Source: Oxytricha trifallax
Lineage: Eukaryota; Ciliophora; Spirotrichea; Sporadotrichida; Oxytrichidae
DNA length: 64,000 bases
Direction: 5' to 3'
NCBI GenBank assembly: GCA_000711775.1
Contig: ARYC01000062.1
Coordinates: 122,546-186,545 of the forward strand
Below are positions 37,861 to 50,799 of the stretch, piece after piece. The translations under genes were made by a program, and so were the position numbers. The notes beneath the pieces are model-generated. The model worked only from the letters and a program-made list of their open reading frames with translations. It was not told the origin of the DNA and ran no database searches. Numbering within the stretch: the first letter of the stretch is position 1; each line of letters opens with the position of its first letter.

Positions 37861-40800
37861 AAAGACCTCGGTTTGAGATACTGAAATTACCTCAATATGA
37901 AAAGTTGAATTTCTCAAGAATTTTCACACTCTTTAAAACTGCTCAAATAAGGGGATTTTGCCTATTTTGACCATTTTTCTATCTTTATTAAAATATTCAA
38001 TTTTCATCAATTTCTTCACTTTTAGCCAATTTTCATGGTTGGGACAAGTTTTTCCCCTCAAATCTTGTAAAATGTATTCTTAATATTTAGATGACGATAA
38101 ACAATAGTAGATAAGTTTAGTAGCAATTAAAGTTTAAATGAAGCTTTTATGAAGGAATATGATTGTTAAGAAAGTCCAAGTCAAGCACTGTTCACTTTGG
38201 TGTTTGCCCTCGTACCTCTAAAAGCAGCAATCTGGTGACAATGTCAGGAGTCAGGATTGAAAGATGACCTCAAAATACTATGATCTGTTGCTTTCTACAT
38301 CTAGATGAGTAATCTACGACTCTGTATGGATGAGGAAAGAAAGACCTCGGTTTGAGATACTGAAATTACCTCAATATGAAAAGTTGAATTTCTCAAGAAT
38401 TTTCACACTCTTTAAAACTGCTCAAATAAGGGGATTTTGCCTATTTTGACCATTTTTCTATCTTTATTAAAATATTCAATTTTCATCAATTTCTTCACTT
38501 TTAGCCAATTTTCATGGTTGGGACAAGTTTTTCCCCTCAAATCTTGTAAAATGTATTCTTAATATTTAGATGACGATAAACAATAGTAGATAAGTTTAGT
38601 AGCAATTAAAGTTTAAATGAAGCTTTTATGAAGGAATATGATTGTTAAGAAAGTCCAAGTCAAGCACTGTTCACTTTGGTGTTTGCCCTCGTACCTCTAA
38701 AAGCAGCAATCTGGTGACAATGTCAGGAGTCAGGATTGAAAGATGACCTCAAAATACTATGATCTGTTGCTTTCTACATCTAGATGAGTAATCTACGACT
38801 CTGTATGGATGAGGAAAGAAAGACCTCGGTTTGAGATACTGAAATTACCTCAATATGAAAAGTTGAATTTCTCAAGAATTTTCACACTCTTTAAAACTGC
38901 TCAAATAAGGGGATTTTGCCTATTTTGACCATTTTTCTATCTTTATTAAAATATTCAATTTTCATCAATTTCTTCACTTTTAGCCAATTTTCATGGTTGG
39001 GACAAGTTTTTCCCCTCAAATCTTGTAAAATGTATTCTTAATATTTAGATGACGATAAACAATAGTAGATAAGTTTAGTAGCAATTAAAGTTTAAATGAA
39101 GCTTTTATGAAGGAATATGATTGTTAAGAAAGTCCAAGTCAAGCACTGTTCACTTTGGTGTTTGCCCTCGTACCTCTAAAAGCAGCAATCTGGTGACAAT
39201 GTCAGGAGTCAGGATTGAAAGATGACCTCAAAATACTATGATCTGTTGCTTTCTACATCTAGATGAGTAATCTACGACTCTGTATGGATGAGGAAAGAAA
39301 GACCTCGGTTTGAGATACTGAAATTACCTCAATATGAAAAGTTGAATTTCTCAAGAATTTTCACACTCTTTAAAACTGCTCAAATAAGGGGATTTTGCCT
39401 ATTTTGACCATTTTTCTATCTTTATTAAAATATTCAATTTTCATCAATTTCTTCACTTTTAGCCAATTTTCATGGTTGGGACAAGTTTTTCCCCTCAAAT
39501 CTTGTAAAATGTATTCTTAATATTTAGATGACGATAAACAATAGTAGATAAGTTTAGTAGCAATTAAAGTTTAAATGAAGCTTTTATGAAGGAATATGAT
39601 TGTTAAGAAAGTCCAAGTCAAGCACTGTTCACTTTGGTGTTTGCCCTCGTACCTCTAAAAGCAGCAATCTGGTGACAATGTCAGGAGTCAGGATTGAAAG
39701 ATGACCTCAAAATACTATGATCGGTTGCTTTCTACATCTAGATGAGTAATCTACGACTCTGTAAGGATGAGGAAAGAAAGACCTCGGTTTGAGATACTGA
39801 AATTACCTCAATATGAAAAGTTGAATTTCTCAAGAATTTTCACACTCTTTAAAACTGCTCAAATAAGGGGATTTTGCCTATTTTGACCATTTTTCTATCT
39901 TTATTAAAATATTCAATTTTCATCAATTTCTTCACTTTTAGCCAATTTTCATGGTTGGGACAAGTTTTTCCCCTCAAATCTTGTAAAATGTATTCTTAAT
40001 ATTTAGATGACGATAAACAATAGTAGATAAGTTTAGTAGCAATTAAAGTTTAAATGAAGCTTTTATGAAGGAATATGATTGTTAAGAAAGTCCAAGTCAA
40101 GCACTGTTCACTTTGGTGTTTGCCCTCGTACCTCTAAAAGCAGCAATCTGGTGACAATGTCAGGAGTCAGGATTGAAAGATGACCTCAAAATACTATGAT
40201 CTGTTGCTTTCTACATCTAGATGAGTAATCTACGACTCTGTATGGATGAGGAAAGAAAGACCTCGGTTTGAGATACTGAAATTACCTCAATATGAAAAGT
40301 TGAATTTCTCAAGAATTTTCACACTCTTTAAAACTGCTCAAATAAGGGGATTTTGCCTATTTTGACCATTTTTCTATCTTTATTAAAATATTCAATTTTC
40401 ATCAATTTCTTCACTTTTAGCCAATTTTCATGGTTGGGACAAGTTTTTCCCCTCAAATCTTGTAAAATGTATTCTTAATATTTAGATGACGATAAACAAT
40501 AGTAGATAAGTTTAGTAGCAATTAAAGTTTAAATGAAGCTTTTATGAAGGAATATGATTGTTAAGAAAGTCCAAGTCAAGCACTGTTCACTTTGGTGTTT
40601 GCCCTCGTACCTCTAAAAGCAGCAATCTGGTGACAATGTCAGGAGTCAGGATTGAAAGATGACCTCAAAATACTATGATCTGTTGCTTTCTACATCTAGA
40701 TGAGTAATCTACGACTCTGTATGGATGAGGAAAGAAAGACCTCGGTTTGAGATACTGAAATTACCTCAATATGAAAAGTTGAATTTCTCAAGAATTTTCA

Positions 40801-43800
40801 CACTCTTTAAAACTGCTCAAATAAGGGGATTTTGCCTATTTTGACCATTTTTCTATCTTTATTAAAATATTCAATTTTCATCAATTTCTTCACTTTTAGC
40901 CAATTTTCATGGTTGGGACAAGTTTTTCCCCTCAAATCTTGTAAAATGTATTCTTAATATTTAGATGACGATAAACAATAGTAGATAAGTTTAGTAGCAA
41001 TTAAAGTTTAAATGAAGCTTTTATGAAGGAATATGATTGTTAAGAAAGTCCAAGTCAAGCACTGTTCACTTTGGTGTTTGCCCTCGTACCTCTAAAAGCA
41101 GCAATCTGGTGACAATGTCAGGAGTCAGGATTGAAAGATGACCTCAAAATACTATGATCTGTTGCTTTCTACATCTAGATGAGTAATCTACGACTCTGTA
41201 TGGATGAGGAAAGAAAGACCTCGGTTTGAGATACTGAAATTACCTCAATATGAAAAGTTGAATTTCTCAAGAATTTTCACACTCTTTAAAACTGCTCAAA
41301 TAAGGGGATTTTGCCTATTTTGACCATTTTTCTATCTTTATTAAAATATTCAATTTTCATCAATTTCTTCACTTTTAGCCAATTTTCATGGTTGGGACAA
41401 GTTTTTCCCCTCAAATCTTGTAAAATGTATTCTTAATATTTAGATGACGATAAACAATAGTAGATAAGTTTAGTAGCAATTAAAGTTTAAATGAAGCTTT
41501 TATGAAGGAATATGATTGTTAAGAAAGTCCAAGTCAAGCACTGTTCACTTTGGTGTTTGCCCTCGTACCTCTAAAAGCAGCAATCTGGTGACAATGTCAG
41601 GAGTCAGGATTGAAAGATGACCTCAAAATACTATGATCTGTTGCTTTCTACATCTAGATGAGTAATCTACGACTCTGTATGGATGAGGAAAGAAAGACCT
41701 CGGTTTGAGATACTGAAATTACCTCAATATGAAAAGTTGAATTTCTCAAGAATTTTCACACTCTTTAAAACTGCTCAAATAAGGGGATTTTGCCTATTTT
41801 GACCATTTTTCTATCTTTATTAAAATATTCAATTTTCATCAATTTCTTCACTTTTAGCCAATTTTCATGGTTGGGACAAGTTTTTCCCCTCAAATCTTGT
41901 AAAATGTATTCTTAATATTTAGATGACGATAAACAATAGTAGATAAGTTTAGTAGCAATTAAAGTTTAAATGAAGCTTTTATGAAGGAATATGATTGTTA
42001 AGAAAGTCCAAGTCAAGCACTGTTCACTTTGGTGTTTGCCCTCGTACCTCTAAAAGCAGCAATCTGGTGACAATGTCAGGAGTCAGGATTGAAAGATGAC
42101 CTCAAAATACTATGATCTGTTGCTTTCTACATCTAGATGAGTAATCTACGACTCTGTATGGATGAGGAAAGAAAGACCTCGGTTTGAGATACTGAAATTA
42201 CCTCAATATGAAAAGTTGAATTTCTCAAGAATTTTCACACTCTTTAAAACTGCTCAAATAAGGGGATTTTGCCTATTTTGACCATTTTTCTATCTTTATT
42301 AAAATATTCAATTTTCATCAATTTCTTCACTTTTAGCCAATTTTCATGGTTGGGACAAGTTTTTCCCCTCAAATCTTGTAAAATGTATTCTTAATATTTA
42401 GATGACGATAAACAATAGTAGATAAGTTTAGTAGCAATTAAAGTTTAAATGAAGCTTTTATGAAGGAATATGATTGTTAAGAAAGTCCAAGTCAAGCACT
42501 GTTCACTTTGGTGTTTGCCCTCGTACCTCTAAAAGCAGCAATCTGGTGACAATGTCAGGAGTCAGGATTGAAAGATGACCTCAAAATACTATGATCTGTT
42601 GCTTTCTACATCTAGATGAGTAATCTACGACTCTGTATGGATGAGGAAAGAAAGACCTCGGTTTGAGATACTGAAATTACCTCAATATGAAAAGTTGAAT
42701 TTCTCAAGAATTTTCACACTCTTTAAAACTGCTCAAATAAGGGGATTTTGCCTATTTTGACCATTTTTCTATCTTTATTAAAATATTCAATTTTCATCAA
42801 TTTCTTCACTTTTAGCCAATTTTCATGGTTGGGACAAGTTTTTCCCCTCAAATCTTGTAAAATGTATTCTTAATATTTAGATGACGATAAACAATAGTAG
42901 ATAAGTTTAGTAGCAATTAAAGTTTAAATGAAGCTTTTATGAAGGAATATGATTGTTAAGAAAGTCCAAGTCAAGCACTGTTCACTTTGGTGTTTGCCCT
43001 CGTACCTCTAAAAGCAGCAATCTGGTGACAATGTCAGGAGTCAGGATTGAAAGATGACCTCAAAATACTATGATCTGTTGCTTTCTACATCTAGATGAGT
43101 AATCTACGACTCTGTATGGATGAGGAAAGAAAGACCTCGGTTTGAGATACTGAAATTACCTCAATATGAAAAGTTGAATTTCTCAAGAATTTTCACACTC
43201 TTTAAAACTGCTCAAATAAGGGGATTTTGCCTATTTTGACCATTTTTCTATCTTTATTAAAATATTCAATTTTCATCAATTTCTTCACTTTTAGCCAATT
43301 TTCATGGTTGGGACAAGTTTTTCCCCTCAAATCTTGTAAAATGTATTCTTAATATTTAGATGACGATAAACAATAGTAGATAAGTTTAGTAGCAATTAAA
43401 GTTTAAATGAAGCTTTTATGAAGGAATATGATTGTTAAGAAAGTCCAAGTCAAGCACTGTTCACTTTGGTGTTTGCCCTCGTACCTCTAAAAGCAGCAAT
43501 CTGGTGACAATGTCAGGAGTCAGGATTGAAAGATGACCTCAAAATACTATGATCTGTTGCTTTCTACATCTAGATGAGTAATCTACGACTCTGTATGGAT
43601 GAGGAAAGAAAGACCTCGGTTTGAGATACTGAAATTACCTCAATATGAAAAGTTGAATTTCTCAAGAATTTTCACACTCTTTAAAACTGCTCAAATAAGG
43701 GGATTTTGCCTATTTTGACCATTTTTCTATCTTTATTAAAATATTCAATTTTCATCAATTTCTTCACTTTTAGCCAATTTTCATGGTTGGGACAAGTTTT

Positions 43801-45394
43801 TCCCCTCAAATCTTGTAAAATGTATTCTTAATATTTAGATGACGATAAACAATAGTAGATAAGTTTAGTAGCAATTAAAGTTTAAATGAAGCTTTTATGA
43901 AGGAATATGATTGTTAAGAAAGTCCAAGTCAAGCACTGTTCACTTTGGTGTTTGCCCTCGTACCTCTAAAAGCAGCAATCTGGTGACAATGTCAGGAGTC
44001 AGGATTGAAAGATGACCTCAAAATACTATGATCTGTTGCTTTCTACATCTAGATGAGTAATCTACGACTCTGTATGGATGAGGAAAGAAAGACCTCGGTT
44101 TGAGATACTGAAATTACCTCAATATGAAAAGTTGAATTTCTCAAGAATTTTCACACTCTTTAAAACTGCTCAAATAAGGGGATTTTGCCTATTTTGACCA
44201 TTTTTCTATCTTTATTAAAATATTCAATTTTCATCAATTTCTTCACTTTTAGCCAATTTTCATGGTTGGGACAAGTTTTTCCCCTCAAATCTTGTAAAAT
44301 GTATTCTTAATATTTAGATGACGATAAACAATAGTAGATAAGTTTAGTAGCAATTAAAGTTTAAATGAAGCTTTTATGAAGGAATATGATTGTTAAGAAA
44401 GTCCAAGTCAAGCACTGTTCACTTTGGTGTTTGCCCTCGTACCTCTAAAAGCAGCAATCTGGTGACAATGTCAGGAGTCAGGATTGAAAGATGACCTCAA
44501 AATACTATGATCTGTTGCTTTCTACATCTAGATGAGTAATCTACGACTCTGTATGGATGAGGAAAGAAAGACCTCGGTTTGAGATACTGAAATTACCTCA
44601 ATATGAAAAGTTGAATTTCTCAAGAATTTTCACACTCTTTAAAACTGCTCAAATAAGGGGATTTTGCCTATTTTGACCATTTTTCTATCTTTATTAAAAT
44701 ATTCAATTTTCATCAATTTCTTCACTTTTAGCCAATTTTCATGGTTGGGACAAGTTTTTCCCCTCAAATCTTGTAAAATGTATTCTTAATATTTAGATGA
44801 CGATAAACAATAGTAGATAAGTTTAGTAGCAATTAAAGTTTAAATGAAGCTTTTATGAAGGAATATGATTGTTAAGAAAGTCCAAGTCAAGCACTGTTCA
44901 CTTTGGTGTTTGCCCTCGTACCTCTAAAAGCAGCAATCTGGTGACAATGTCAGGAGTCAGGATTGAAAGATGACCTCAAAATACTATGATCTGTTGCTTT
45001 CTACATCTAGATGAGTAATCTACGACTCTGTATGGATGAGGAAAGAAAGACCTCGGTTTGAGATACTGAAATTACCTCAATATGAAAAGTTGAATTTCTC
45101 AAGAATTTTCACACTCTTTAAAACTGCTCAAATAAGGGGATTTTGCCTATTTTGACCATTTTTCTATCTTTATTAAAATATTCAATTTTCATCAATTTCT
45201 TCACTTTTAGCCAATTTTCATGGTTGGGACAAGTTTTTCCCCTCAAATCTTGTAAAATGTATTCTTAATATTTAGATGACGATAAACAATAGTAGATAAG
45301 TTTAGTAGCAATTAAAGTTTAAATGAAGCTTTTATGAAGGAATATGATTGTTAAGAAAGTCCAAGTCAAGCACTGTTCACTTTGGTGTTTGCCC

Positions 45395-45417
45395 GCGTAC
45401 CTCTAAAGGAATATGTG
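45395..45417 (+). repeat. Variant site in one 479-bp unit
   Basis: In this copy the usual CTCTAAAAGCAGCAATCTGG before TGACAATG is replaced by the shorter CTCTAAAGGAATATG, and CCCTCG upstream reads CCCGCG. The replacement resembles AAGGAATATGATTG found about 80 bp earlier in the unit, suggesting a local template switch or microhomology repair. The unit is 5 bp short. Confidence 0.7.
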
Positions 45418-47817
45418 ACAATGTCAGGAGTCAGGATTGAAAGATGACCTCAAAATACTATGATCTGTTGCTTTCTACATCTAGATGAGTAATCTACGAC
45501 TCTGTATGGATGAGGAAAGAAAGACCTCGGTTTGAGATACTGAAATTACCTCAATATGAAAAGTTGAATTTCTCAAGAATTTTCACACTCTTTAAAACTG
45601 CTCAAATAAGGGGATTTTGCCTATTTTGACCATTTTTCTATCTTTATTAAAATATTCAATTTTCATCAATTTCTTCACTTTTAGCCAATTTTCATGGTTG
45701 GGACAAGTTTTTCCCCTCAAATCTTGTAAAATGTATTCTTAATATTTAGATGACGATAAACAATAGTAGATAAGTTTAGTAGCAATTAAAGTTTAAATGA
45801 AGCTTTTATGAAGGAATATGATTGTTAAGAAAGTCCAAGTCAAGCACTGTTCACTTTGGTGTTTGCCCTCGTACCTCTAAAAGCAGCAATCTGGTGACAA
45901 TGTCAGGAGTCAGGATTGAAAGATGACCTCAAAATACTATGATCTGTTGCTTTCTACATCTAGATGAGTAATCTACGACTCTGTATGGATGAGGAAAGAA
46001 AGACCTCGGTTTGAGATACTGAAATTACCTCAATATGAAAAGTTGAATTTCTCAAGAATTTTCACACTCTTTAAAACTGCTCAAATAAGGGGATTTTGCC
46101 TATTTTGACCATTTTTCTATCTTTATTAAAATATTCAATTTTCATCAATTTCTTCACTTTTAGCCAATTTTCATGGTTGGGACAAGTTTTTCCCCTCAAA
46201 TCTTGTAAAATGTATTCTTAATATTTAGATGACGATAAACAATAGTAGATAAGTTTAGTAGCAATTAAAGTTTAAATGAAGCTTTTATGAAGGAATATGA
46301 TTGTTAAGAAAGTCCAAGTCAAGCACTGTTCACTTTGGTGTTTGCCCTCGTACCTCTAAAAGCAGCAATCTGGTGACAATGTCAGGAGTCAGGATTGAAA
46401 GATGACCTCAAAATACTATGATCTGTTGCTTTCTACATCTAGATGAGTAATCTACGACTCTGTATGGATGAGGAAAGAAAGACCTCGGTTTGAGATACTG
46501 AAATTACCTCAATATGAAAAGTTGAATTTCTCAAGAATTTTCACACTCTTTAAAACTGCTCAAATAAGGGGATTTTGCCTATTTTGACCATTTTTCTATC
46601 TTTATTAAAATATTCAATTTTCATCAATTTCTTCACTTTTAGCCAATTTTCATGGTTGGGACAAGTTTTTCCCCTCAAATCTTGTAAAATGTATTCTTAA
46701 TATTTAGATGACGATAAACAATAGTAGATAAGTTTAGTAGCAATTAAAGTTTAAATGAAGCTTTTATGAAGGAATATGATTGTTAAGAAAGTCCAAGTCA
46801 AGCACTGTTCACTTTGGTGTTTGCCCTCGTACCTCTAAAAGCAGCAATCTGGTGACAATGTCAGGAGTCAGGATTGAAAGATGACCTCAAAATACTATGA
46901 TCTGTTGCTTTCTACATCTAGATGAGTAATCTACGACTCTGTATGGATGAGGAAAGAAAGACCTCGGTTTGAGATACTGAAATTACCTCAATATGAAAAG
47001 TTGAATTTCTCAAGAATTTTCACACTCTTTAAAACTGCTCAAATAAGGGGATTTTGCCTATTTTGACCATTTTTCTATCTTTATTAAAATATTCAATTTT
47101 CATCAATTTCTTCACTTTTAGCCAATTTTCATGGTTGGGACAAGTTTTTCCCCTCAAATCTTGTAAAATGTATTCTTAATATTTAGATGACGATAAACAA
47201 TAGTAGATAAGTTTAGTAGCAATTAAAGTTTAAATGAAGCTTTTATGAAGGAATATGATTGTTAAGAAAGTCCAAGTCAAGCACTGTTCACTTTGGTGTT
47301 TGCCCTCGTACCTCTAAAAGCAGCAATCTGGTGACAATGTCAGGAGTCAGGATTGAAAGATGACCTCAAAATACTATGATCTGTTGCTTTCTACATCTAG
47401 ATGAGTAATCTACGACTCTGTATGGATGAGGAAAGAAAGACCTCGGTTTGAGATACTGAAATTACCTCAATATGAAAAGTTGAATTTCTCAAGAATTTTC
47501 ACACTCTTTAAAACTGCTCAAATAAGGGGATTTTGCCTATTTTGACCATTTTTCTATCTTTATTAAAATATTCAATTTTCATCAATTTCTTCACTTTTAG
47601 CCAATTTTCATGGTTGGGACAAGTTTTTCCCCTCAAATCTTGTAAAATGTATTCTTAATATTTAGATGACGATAAACAATAGTAGATAAGTTTAGTAGCA
47701 ATTAAAGTTTAAATGAAGCTTTTATGAAGGAATATGATTGTTAAGAAAGTCCAAGTCAAGCACTGTTCACTTTGGTGTTTGCCCTCGTACCTCTAAAAGC
47801 AGCAATCTGGTGACAAT

Positions 47818-48368
47818 CAGTTAAAATTTGAATATTTACCAAAAATGAGATAATAATCAACAAAATCTCTATAGTATTTATTTATATATTTTTAATTAAA
47901 GTATTAAAACCACACTCCAACCCTAACAGTTATATTTTTAGGGATAGAGTGTGGTATAGTGTGAAATAAATTATTTATTTATATTATGTTTAGAATATAG
48001 CATTTCATTTACTATAAATGACATTACGTTTTAAATAATAATTTTAAATCATAATAATATTAATATTCCTTACTTGTTAATTGATAAGTTTTAATGATAA
48101 ATCATATTTTATAGCCTAATTAAAGCAATATACAATATGCTTAATTATTATTTAAAACGTAATGTCATTTATAGTAAATGAAATGCTATATTCTAAACAT
48201 AATATAAATAAATAATTTATTTCACACTATACCACACTCTATCCCTAAAAATATAACTGTTAGGGTTGGAGTGTGGTTTTAATACTTTAATTAAAAATAT
48301 ATAAATAAATACTATAGAGATTTTGTTGATTATTATCTCATTTTTGGTAAATATTCAAATTTTAACTG
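47818..48368. mobile_element. 551-bp palindromic non-autonomous transposon (MITE-like)
   Basis: An insertion splits one 479-bp satellite unit. The ends are CAGTTAAAATTTG and CAAATTTTAACTG. The left arm 47818-48043 and right arm 48143-48368 are perfect reverse complements over 226 bp around a 99-bp AT-rich centre. The flanks are TGACAAT on the left and AATGTCAGG on the right. The empty site in other units is TGACAATGTCAGG, so AAT (47815-47817 and 48369-48371) is a 3-bp target duplication. No open frame of useful length is present, so it must be mobilised in trans or by copying. Each arm contains a smaller hairpin bounded by CCACACTC and GAGTGTGG with CCCTAA/TTAGGG inside. Three-bp ANT duplications are known for some ciliate transposons, but the terminal sequence here is not one I recognise. 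Confidence 0.93.
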
Positions 48369-49598
48369 AATGTCAGGAGTCAGGATTGAAAGATGACCTC
48401 AAAATACTATGATCTGTTGCTTTCTACATCTAGATGAGTAATCTACGACTCTGTATGGATGAGGAAAGAAAGACCTCGGTTTGAGATACTGAAATTACCT
48501 CAATATGAAAAGTTGAATTTCTCAAGAATTTTCACACTCTTTAAAACTGCTCAAATAAGGGGATTTTGCCTATTTTGACCATTTTTCTATCTTTATTAAA
48601 ATATTCAATTTTCATCAATTTCTTCACTTTTAGCCAATTTTCATGGTTGGGACAAGTTTTTCCCCTCAAATCTTGTAAAATGTATTCTTAATATTTAGAT
48701 GACGATAAACAATAGTAGATAAGTTTAGTAGCAATTAAAGTTTAAATGAAGCTTTTATGAAGGAATATGATTGTTAAGAAAGTCCAAGTCAAGCACTGTT
48801 CACTTTGGTGTTTGCCCTCGTACCTCTAAAAGCAGCAATCTGGTGACAATGTCAGGAGTCAGGATTGAAAGATGACCTCAAAATACTATGATCTGTTGCT
48901 TTCTACATCTAGATGAGTAATCTACGACTCTGTATGGATGAGGAAAGAAAGACCTCGGTTTGAGATACTGAAATTACCTCAATATGAAAAGTTGAATTTC
49001 TCAAGAATTTTCACACTCTTTAAAACTGCTCAAATAAGGGGATTTTGCCTATTTTGACCATTTTTCTATCTTTATTAAAATATTCAATTTTCATCAATTT
49101 CTTCACTTTTAGCCAATTTTCATGGTTGGGACAAGTTTTTCCCCTCAAATCTTGTAAAATGTATTCTTAATATTTAGATGACGATAAACAATAGTAGATA
49201 AGTTTAGTAGCAATTAAAGTTTAAATGAAGCTTTTATGAAGGAATATGATTGTTAAGAAAGTCCAAGTCAAGCACTGTTCACTTTGGTGTTTGCCCTCGT
49301 ACTCTAAAAGCAGCAATCTGGTGACAATGTCAGGAGTCAGGATTGAAAGATGACCTCAAAATACTATGATCTGTTGCTTTCTACATCTAGATGAGTAATC
49401 TACGACTCTGTATGGATGAGGAAAGAAAGACCTCGGTTTGAGATACTGAAATTACCTCAATATGAAAAGTTGAATTTCTCAAGAATTTTCACACTCTTTA
49501 AAACTGCTCAAATACGGGGATTTTGCCTATTTTGACCATATTTCTATCTTTATTAAAATATTCAATTTTCATCAATTTCTTCACTTTTAGCCAATTTT

Positions 49599-50221
49599 TT
49601 AAATAAATTCTTAACTTTTTTTTATTATTATTTATTTTTTTTCTGAAAGATATTTGATTAATTTACCTTTTATAATAATTGATATAATCAAGTATTATTT
49701 ATTATTGAATTTTTTATATATTATTATTAATTTCGTTTTATAATTTATTTTTTTAATTTATATTTGTATATTTTAGATATTATATTGTTTAAATATTTAA
49801 AATATATCTCATTTATTGTTTTTAACAAATTATATTTTAGTTCTTTTTCTCAAAATGTATATTATAATATTTAAGTTTATTTTCTTATAAAAGTAAAAAC
49901 ACTATTAATTTTATATTTTCGTTAAAAATATCTTTGCTTATTTATTATGAAAAATTGATAAGAAACTTTAATTATCATATGGTAAAATTGATGTTTTTTA
50001 TAGTATTTAATTGCAAAAATATTTTATGATATTTATAGCCATTTTATATATACGAACACCATTTTAATATCTTAATTATAAATAAATATACCAAAAATGA
50101 TTATAATATATTTATAAATATTTAAAGATGCTATCGTTATGTTATTGAAGCTCCTCAATTAACTGAATAAACACCTTCTGAATGTATTATCATTAATTTT
50201 GGTCTTAATTAATGCAAATGA
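49599..50221. other. Very AT-rich spacer after satellite array 2
   Basis: Begins at the abrupt end of the satellite with T-rich low-complexity DNA. No gene was seen. The last in-frame TGA before the next gene is at 50219. Confidence 0.5.
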
Positions 50222-50563
50222 CTGCAGATTATACGCATAGTCTTTTTATTAAGCTTGCCTCCCAAAGAAATTTCATCCACATCTTTAATCCTTAACCACA
50301 GATCTCAGTTCTGGATTAAAATTCGAAGAGTCGCAATCTCAACAGTGGATTTAAGGATTATTATCGAAGATTCAGTGCTAAAGAAATTTTATATTGACAA
50401 ATTCTCTTCTAATCACATGGTTAAATAAGTTAAAACAGAGAAACTAATGACTCTTTATGTGTTAATTGGTGAAGAATTAACTAATGGCTTATAATTAATC
50501 TTGATGGCAAAAAACAAAAAATATAAAATTCATACAAGTAAACCTTATTATAATGAAAAATGA
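50222..50563 (+). CDS. Unknown protein or exon, 113 codons
   Basis: Following TGA at 50219 there is a frame with no TGA to 50561. In the standard code it is broken by two TAA. Read as Gln, it gives a convincing globular sequence with basic beta-like segments (WIKIRRVAISTVDLRIIIED) and a second half containing KTEKLMTLYVLIGEELTNG. No in-frame ATG lies near the beginning, so this may be an internal or last exon whose start is upstream. The next coding block follows at 50,641 in another frame. The family was not recognised. Confidence 0.55.
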
Positions 50564-50640
50564 ATATTAAAGATTGAAGTATTAAAGTTTAAAGACTTGA
50601 CTTTTAACTCTGTTTATAGATACTATTCAATTTGTAGAAT

Positions 50641-50799
50641 ATGCCTGTAAGCAATTGTATAAGAATTAGTGAAACTTAATAGTAATTGATTTATAAAGAA
50701 GAGAAAAATGCAGGAGGAGTTGATGTAGATACAGGAATGAAAGAAGTAAATGAAGAAGGTATTGAAATTATCCTGTTAATTGCATATTTTAATTTTTAA
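50641..50799 (+). CDS. Acidic coding segment with three consecutive stop-like codons as Gln
   Basis: ATG 50641 begins a frame in which TAA-TAG-TAA occur in a row at 50677-50685 and are read as Gln-Gln-Gln. An obviously coding acidic stretch follows (KEEKNAGGVDVDTGMKEVNE). No TGA occurs. Coding composition fades near 50,800. It may be an exon of the same gene as 50,222-50,563. The function is unknown. Confidence 0.5.

Larger units (their letters stand above)
37861..49598 (+). repeat. Satellite array 2, 479-bp unit, 23 copies plus a partial
   Basis: The landmark GACCTCGGTTTGAGATACTG recurs at 37864, 38343, 38822, 39301, 39780 and onward every 479 bp exactly. Exceptions are 45049 to 45523 (474 bp, variant copy), 47439 to 48472 (479 plus a 554-bp insertion) and 48951 to 49429 (478 bp). 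Copies are otherwise almost identical. Rare changes are a T-to-G near 39,723 and a T-to-A near 39,763, plus several in the last partial unit near 49,514-49,540. Each unit contains the imperfect palindrome TGACAATGTCA. The array starts abruptly at 37,861 and stops mid-unit at 49,598. Such uniformity means very recent expansion or strong homogenisation, though assembly copying cannot be excluded. Confidence 0.96.

Noticed and set aside
47908-47953. CCCTAA/TTAGGG in the palindromic element as telomere repeats
   Set aside because: Only one copy per arm and part of a local hairpin; not a telomeric array.
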